A stretch of 15,490 nt of DNA from an uncultured Emergencia sp. Lineage in GTDB: Bacteria; Bacillota; Clostridia; Peptostreptococcales; Anaerovoracaceae. The stretch covers positions 1-15,490 of the forward strand of contig CALLDR010000134.1 of assembly GCA_937997955.1 (NCBI GenBank), given 5' to 3'. The translations under genes were made by a program, and so were the position numbers. Position 1 is the first letter of the stretch. Every line of letters begins with the position of its first letter. The notes under the pieces are model-generated. The model was not told where the DNA came from. It worked only from the letters and a program-made list of their open reading frames with translations, and made no database searches. Shown here piece by piece: positions 13,259 to 15,490 of the stretch.

Positions 13259-14494
13259 TTATCCTCTCAATAACATCATTATAATCTGATACTGACCTCC
13301 TACTAGCCGCCATTCCATCCCAAGTAAATATCTACCATGATAAAGAGTATACATCATTCCTCCTTCTTCTGTATCCTCAACTTTGTAAACTGTCCATCCA
13401 TAATTCTCAACTAGATTGTCTCTGTAGTTTGCGCAAATAGCCGCTGCTTCAATCCATGTTCCATTAAGATTGTAAACATACGACATTGTGCTTTCATTGA
13501 TGGCTCCTTCAAATTCAATTGATAAACCTCTTAGCCCATATTGTCCTAGGTTTGGAATTCCTGCCTCAGCGTACGTTGGTGGTGTAATAGTAGATGTATT
13601 TCCTCCCTGTGAACCTTCTGATAAATCGCCTTCCCCAATAAACTTTCCATTTTTAAAATTCAGCTTAAATAAATAATACGAATTCGGTTCACTTACTGTA
13701 GATACTTTTAGTTCCACTTGACCTGTTGCATTAGGATAACAATATATGCTTGCATATCGATTATTTCCACTACCTTGATTTTTATGGAAAACTTTCACTA
13801 ATTCACTTCCATTTCCAAGTTCTACATTTACACCCTCGCGGCAATTTGTTGTATAGTTGAAGTAAACAAGTGCTTTATCATTAGAATATGGAGTAGTAAA
13901 CTTTATATTGTCAAGAGTCGTCCACTCCACAGATACCTTGCAAGAGTATTTGTGATTAAGATAAGTTGCATATACTGTTGCTGTTCCTGTTGAAACCCCC
14001 GTCACAACCCCTTTAGAATTTACAGTAAGGATTTTTTTATTGCTACTACTCCATTTTGCTTTACTTACATCAATTTTTCCACCTGCACCCCACATGTACA
14101 TCTGGATTTTTCCGCCTACTACGCATGTCGCTCCTTGAAGATAGTACAAATCAGCATTTTTTACTTTGACTTTAAAACTGTAAGTCTTTCCGCCGTACTT
14201 TGCTTTTATGGTTGTTGTGCCTTGCTTTACTGCCGTTACTTTTCCTGTTTTAGATACTTTTGCAACTTTGCTATTGTTACTGCTCCAGGTTACTTTCGAA
14301 GCACTAATTACTTTGTTGTTTGAAGTAAGCAATCTCTGCTGATAGGTCGCTCCTGTTGTCATCGTCAATGATGCTTTTTTCAAATGCGTCGTGCTTGCTG
14401 CCTGCGCTTCTGCGGTTGCATATGTAAACATCATGGTAAGACATAACGTTAATGTAACAGTAAGCACAGTGAATTTCTTTATTACATTCTTCAT
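13259..14494 (-). CDS. Secreted protein with two bacterial Ig-like (BIG2) domains
   Basis: A 411-residue exported protein. The signal peptide has a basic start, a hydrophobic core (about 9-25) and an AQA cleavage site after residue 32. Two BIG2-type Ig-like domains follow at about 38-112 and 115-190; each has the typical WSSxNxxxxxVxxxGxVTxVxxGTxxI pattern (first VTWSSNNSKVAKVS, second AKWSSSNKKILTVNS). Residues about 195-290 look beta-rich and unassigned. After a Ser/Gly/Thr linker (293-305) comes a C-terminal domain of unknown type (about 306-411). No LPXTG motif or S-layer repeats were seen, so the anchoring mode is unknown. An AAGGAG site (14503-14508) precedes the ATG. It is the last gene of a minus-strand cluster of small genes and is AT-rich like them. 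Surface or adhesion roles are usual for BIG2 proteins, but this is inference. Confidence 0.85.
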   Translation of the reverse strand: MKNVIKKFTVLTVTLTLCLTMMFTYATAEAQAASTTHLKKASLTMTTGATYQQRLLTSNNKVISASKVTWSSNNSKVAKVSKTGKVTAVKQGTTTIKAKYGGKTYSFKVKVKNADLYYLQGATCVVGGKIQMYMWGAGGKIDVSKAKWSSSNKKILTVNSKGVVTGVSTGTATVYATYLNHKYSCKVSVEWTTLDNIKFTTPYSNDKALVYFNYTTNCREGVNVELGNGSELVKVFHKNQGSGNNRYASIYCYPNATGQVELKVSTVSEPNSYYLFKLNFKNGKFIGEGDLSEGSQGGNTSTITPPTYAEAGIPNLGQYGLRGLSIEFEGAINESTMSYVYNLNGTWIEAAAICANYRDNLVENYGWTVYKVEDTEEGGMMYTLYHGRYLLGMEWRLVGGQYQIIMMLLRG

Positions 14495-14505
14495 GTCCTC
14501 GCTCC

Positions 14506-14787
14506 TTATTTGTGGGTTTCGTCCTTTGTTACCGCTTTTCTAATCTCCTGTAAATTGTACAAAGCATTTGCAATAACCATATTTATAACGAATGCTACAA
14601 CGCCACAAATCAGTATCGCAACACTAAAAATTAAATAGCTCTCGCTACTACCATAATACGCTGGCTCTGAGACTGCCTTGAGCAAAAAAATCACAGCCAA
14701 GGTTATAGCGACCGCTCCCTCAATCACTGCAACAAATTTCAAAACTCCTGCCCATATACCACTTTTTTCATTTAAAATTTCCAACAT
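14506..14787 (-). CDS. Small two-helix membrane protein of unknown function
   Basis: A 93-residue protein with two predicted transmembrane segments, at about 14-37 and 51-75, joined by a short polar loop (SEPAYYGSSESY). The C-terminus is hydrophilic and charged. I do not recognise a family. An AAAGGA site precedes the ATG at 14787. It stops 11 nt before the start of the BIG2 protein gene, with the ribosome binding site of that gene overlapping its stop codon, so the two are cotranscribed. It may help export or anchor the neighbour, but the sequence gives no direct support for that. Confidence 0.75.
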   Translation of the reverse strand: MLEILNEKSGIWAGVLKFVAVIEGAVAITLAVIFLLKAVSEPAYYGSSESYLIFSVAILICGVVAFVINMVIANALYNLQEIRKAVTKDETHK

Positions 14788-14835
14788 ATCTTTTATCCTT
14801 TCACATTTAATCTGCGTTTCTCAAAATAAACGGAC

Positions 14836-15024
14836 TTATGATTTTATCACTACATTCTGCACTGTAATCGTCAGCGAAGCTGGTATAGCGCCCATCTTCA
14901 CATATTTCGCTACAGTCGTGCCGCTCCTGCCCATTACTCTTCCAACTGCCGCATAGCTTCCAAACTGAGCATAAAGTTGCTGCATCTGTGCAATTTCCTG
15001 CGGCGTTACACGACGCGCACCCAT
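14836..15024 (-). CDS. Small helix-turn-helix protein
   Basis: A 62-residue protein whose residues 7-43 (from TPQEIAQMQQLYAQFGSYAA onward) resemble the helix-turn-helix of resolvase/Hin-type or homeodomain-like DNA-binding modules: a helix, a turn with Gly, and a recognition helix GRSGTTVAKYVK. The C-terminal 18 residues look like a short beta tail. The ATG at 15024 directly follows the stop of the 38-codon frame (15025-15027) with no spacing, so translation is probably coupled; the ribosome binding site is weak (AGAGAAG). It may regulate this cluster or be a detached piece of a recombinase. Confidence 0.7.
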   Translation of the reverse strand: MGARRVTPQEIAQMQQLYAQFGSYAAVGRVMGRSGTTVAKYVKMGAIPASLTITVQNVVIKS

Positions 15025-15141
15025 TTATTTCTTCTCTTCTTCAACTGTATTTACTACGTTTACACCCACTGTAGTAGTTGCCCTTGAAGCTTTTCTGGCT
15101 GGTTTCTGTGCAGTTCTCAGACACTCATCAGAGTTATCCAT
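15025..15141 (-). CDS. Possible 38-residue Lys/Ala-rich small protein
   Basis: An ATG-TAA frame of 38 codons (start MDNSDECLRTAQKPARKASR, ending VEEEKK). It fits exactly between the 49-codon gene (9 nt upstream) and the helix-turn-helix gene (stop abuts the next ATG). No clear ribosome binding site lies before the ATG, so it would depend on coupling with the preceding gene. Low-complexity basic and then acidic composition suggests a disordered protein. I do not recognise it; the case rests on the tight packing and the open frame. Confidence 0.45.
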   Translation of the reverse strand: MDNSDECLRTAQKPARKASRATTTVGVNVVNTVEEEKK

Positions 15142-15150
15142 TGCATATTG

Positions 15151-15300
15151 CTAAATTTCATTGATATAGTTTTTGAAATCCAATTTCTTTGCATTGGTTC
15201 CGCCTGCTTCCTCAATGATTTTGTTCATCGCCGCAAGCTTGTCTGCATAGTTCCAAGGTACAGTAATCGTCTTTTTGTCGGTGTCAAGAATAATTCTCAT
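15151..15300 (-). CDS. Small conserved-looking protein, 49 residues, unknown function
   Basis: A 49-residue protein starting MRIILDTDKKTITVPWNYAD and ending LDFKNYINEI. The pattern (beta hairpin, then a helix DKLAAMNKIIEEAG) resembles small hypothetical proteins I associate with mobile elements of Clostridia; I cannot name a domain. The ATG at 15300 is chosen over the longer frame from 15411 because AAGGAG lies 6 nt upstream and the longer frame would cross the predicted promoter and the G tract. It is the first gene of the minus-strand cluster. Confidence 0.75.
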   Translation of the reverse strand: MRIILDTDKKTITVPWNYADKLAAMNKIIEEAGGTNAKKLDFKNYINEI

Positions 15301-15339
15301 GATGTTCTCCTTTTCAATATTAATTAAAACTACGTATTC

Positions 15340-15365
15340 ATTATAACCGTAACCCCCCCCGTCAA
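15340..15365 (-). promoter_or_regulatory. Predicted promoter with an 8-G tract in the spacer
   Basis: On the minus strand TTGACG (15365-15360), then seven more G, TTACGGT, and a perfect TATAAT (15345-15340). The spacer is 14 nt at the present tract length (eight G in total, 15360-15353), shorter than the optimal 17. A start near 15333 gives a 33-nt leader with a good ribosome binding site for the 49-codon gene. Confidence 0.55.
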
Positions 15366-15409
15366 GTTTTTTCGATTTTCCGACAAATCCCGCAATCCTA
15401 AGTGTTTTC

Positions 15410-15431
15410 ACTATTTCGCATGTAAAATAGT
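15410..15431. repeat. Short inverted repeat near the window end
   Basis: ACTATTT (15410-15416) and AAATAGT (15425-15431) can form a 7-bp stem with an 8-nt loop about 45 bp upstream of the G-tract promoter. It could be an operator; no other feature is recognised in 15366-15490. Confidence 0.4.
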
Positions 15432-15490
15432 CGTTCTGTTCTGGTCAACCTTTTTTGTAATAATGTGTTCAGTTTTTACAGTACCTTTGC

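Noticed and set aside
15301..15411. Upstream extension of the 49-codon gene
   Set aside because: It would run through the predicted promoter and G tract and lacks a ribosome binding site; the ATG at 15300 has a good one.

Overview
The window looks like chromosomal DNA of a Gram-positive anaerobe of the class Clostridia. The evidence is a Bacillus/Clostridia-type gene order (tsaE-tsaB-rimI-tsaD-ABC-F), a reverse-type rubrerythrin typical of obligate anaerobes, strong AGGAGG ribosome binding sites, and an energy-coupling-factor (ECF) S component. No rRNA, tRNA or CRISPR array was seen. I would not name a genus.

Positions 1-446 are non-coding: a degenerate short-repeat field, then a 61-bp tandem repeat, then the acpP terminator. 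Positions 447-9461 are a GC-rich, housekeeping-like block entirely on the minus strand. In transcription order it holds an ABC transporter substrate-binding lipoprotein with an internal low-complexity repeat, a NifU-type Fe-S scaffold domain protein, a PepV-type dipeptidase, an ECF S component, the t6A tRNA modification genes tsaE, tsaB and tsaD with rimI between tsaB and tsaD, a small Cys-rich protein, an ABC-F ATPase and acyl carrier protein. Many of these genes overlap or abut, so one long operon is likely from 8038 to 776. acpP has its own promoter and terminator.

Positions 9462-10377 are a ~0.9 kb gene-free gap with a composite repeat: outer direct repeats and nested inverted repeats. 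Next comes the plus-strand rubrerythrin gene (10378-10920) with a clear promoter and terminator.

From about 10990 to the end the DNA becomes visibly AT-rich and looks like an accessory island. It contains a lone SF2 helicase-like ATPase, a run of small transcription units, a candidate type I toxin-antitoxin locus (12875-13199), and a minus-strand cluster of small genes ending in a secreted Ig-like (BIG2) surface protein. The promoter that seems to drive this cluster has an 8-G tract in its -35/-10 spacer, the layout of known phase-variable promoters.

The most interesting parts are this convergent small-RNA/small-peptide locus, the poly-G promoter upstream of the surface-protein cluster, and several promoter-terminator units with no recognised gene.
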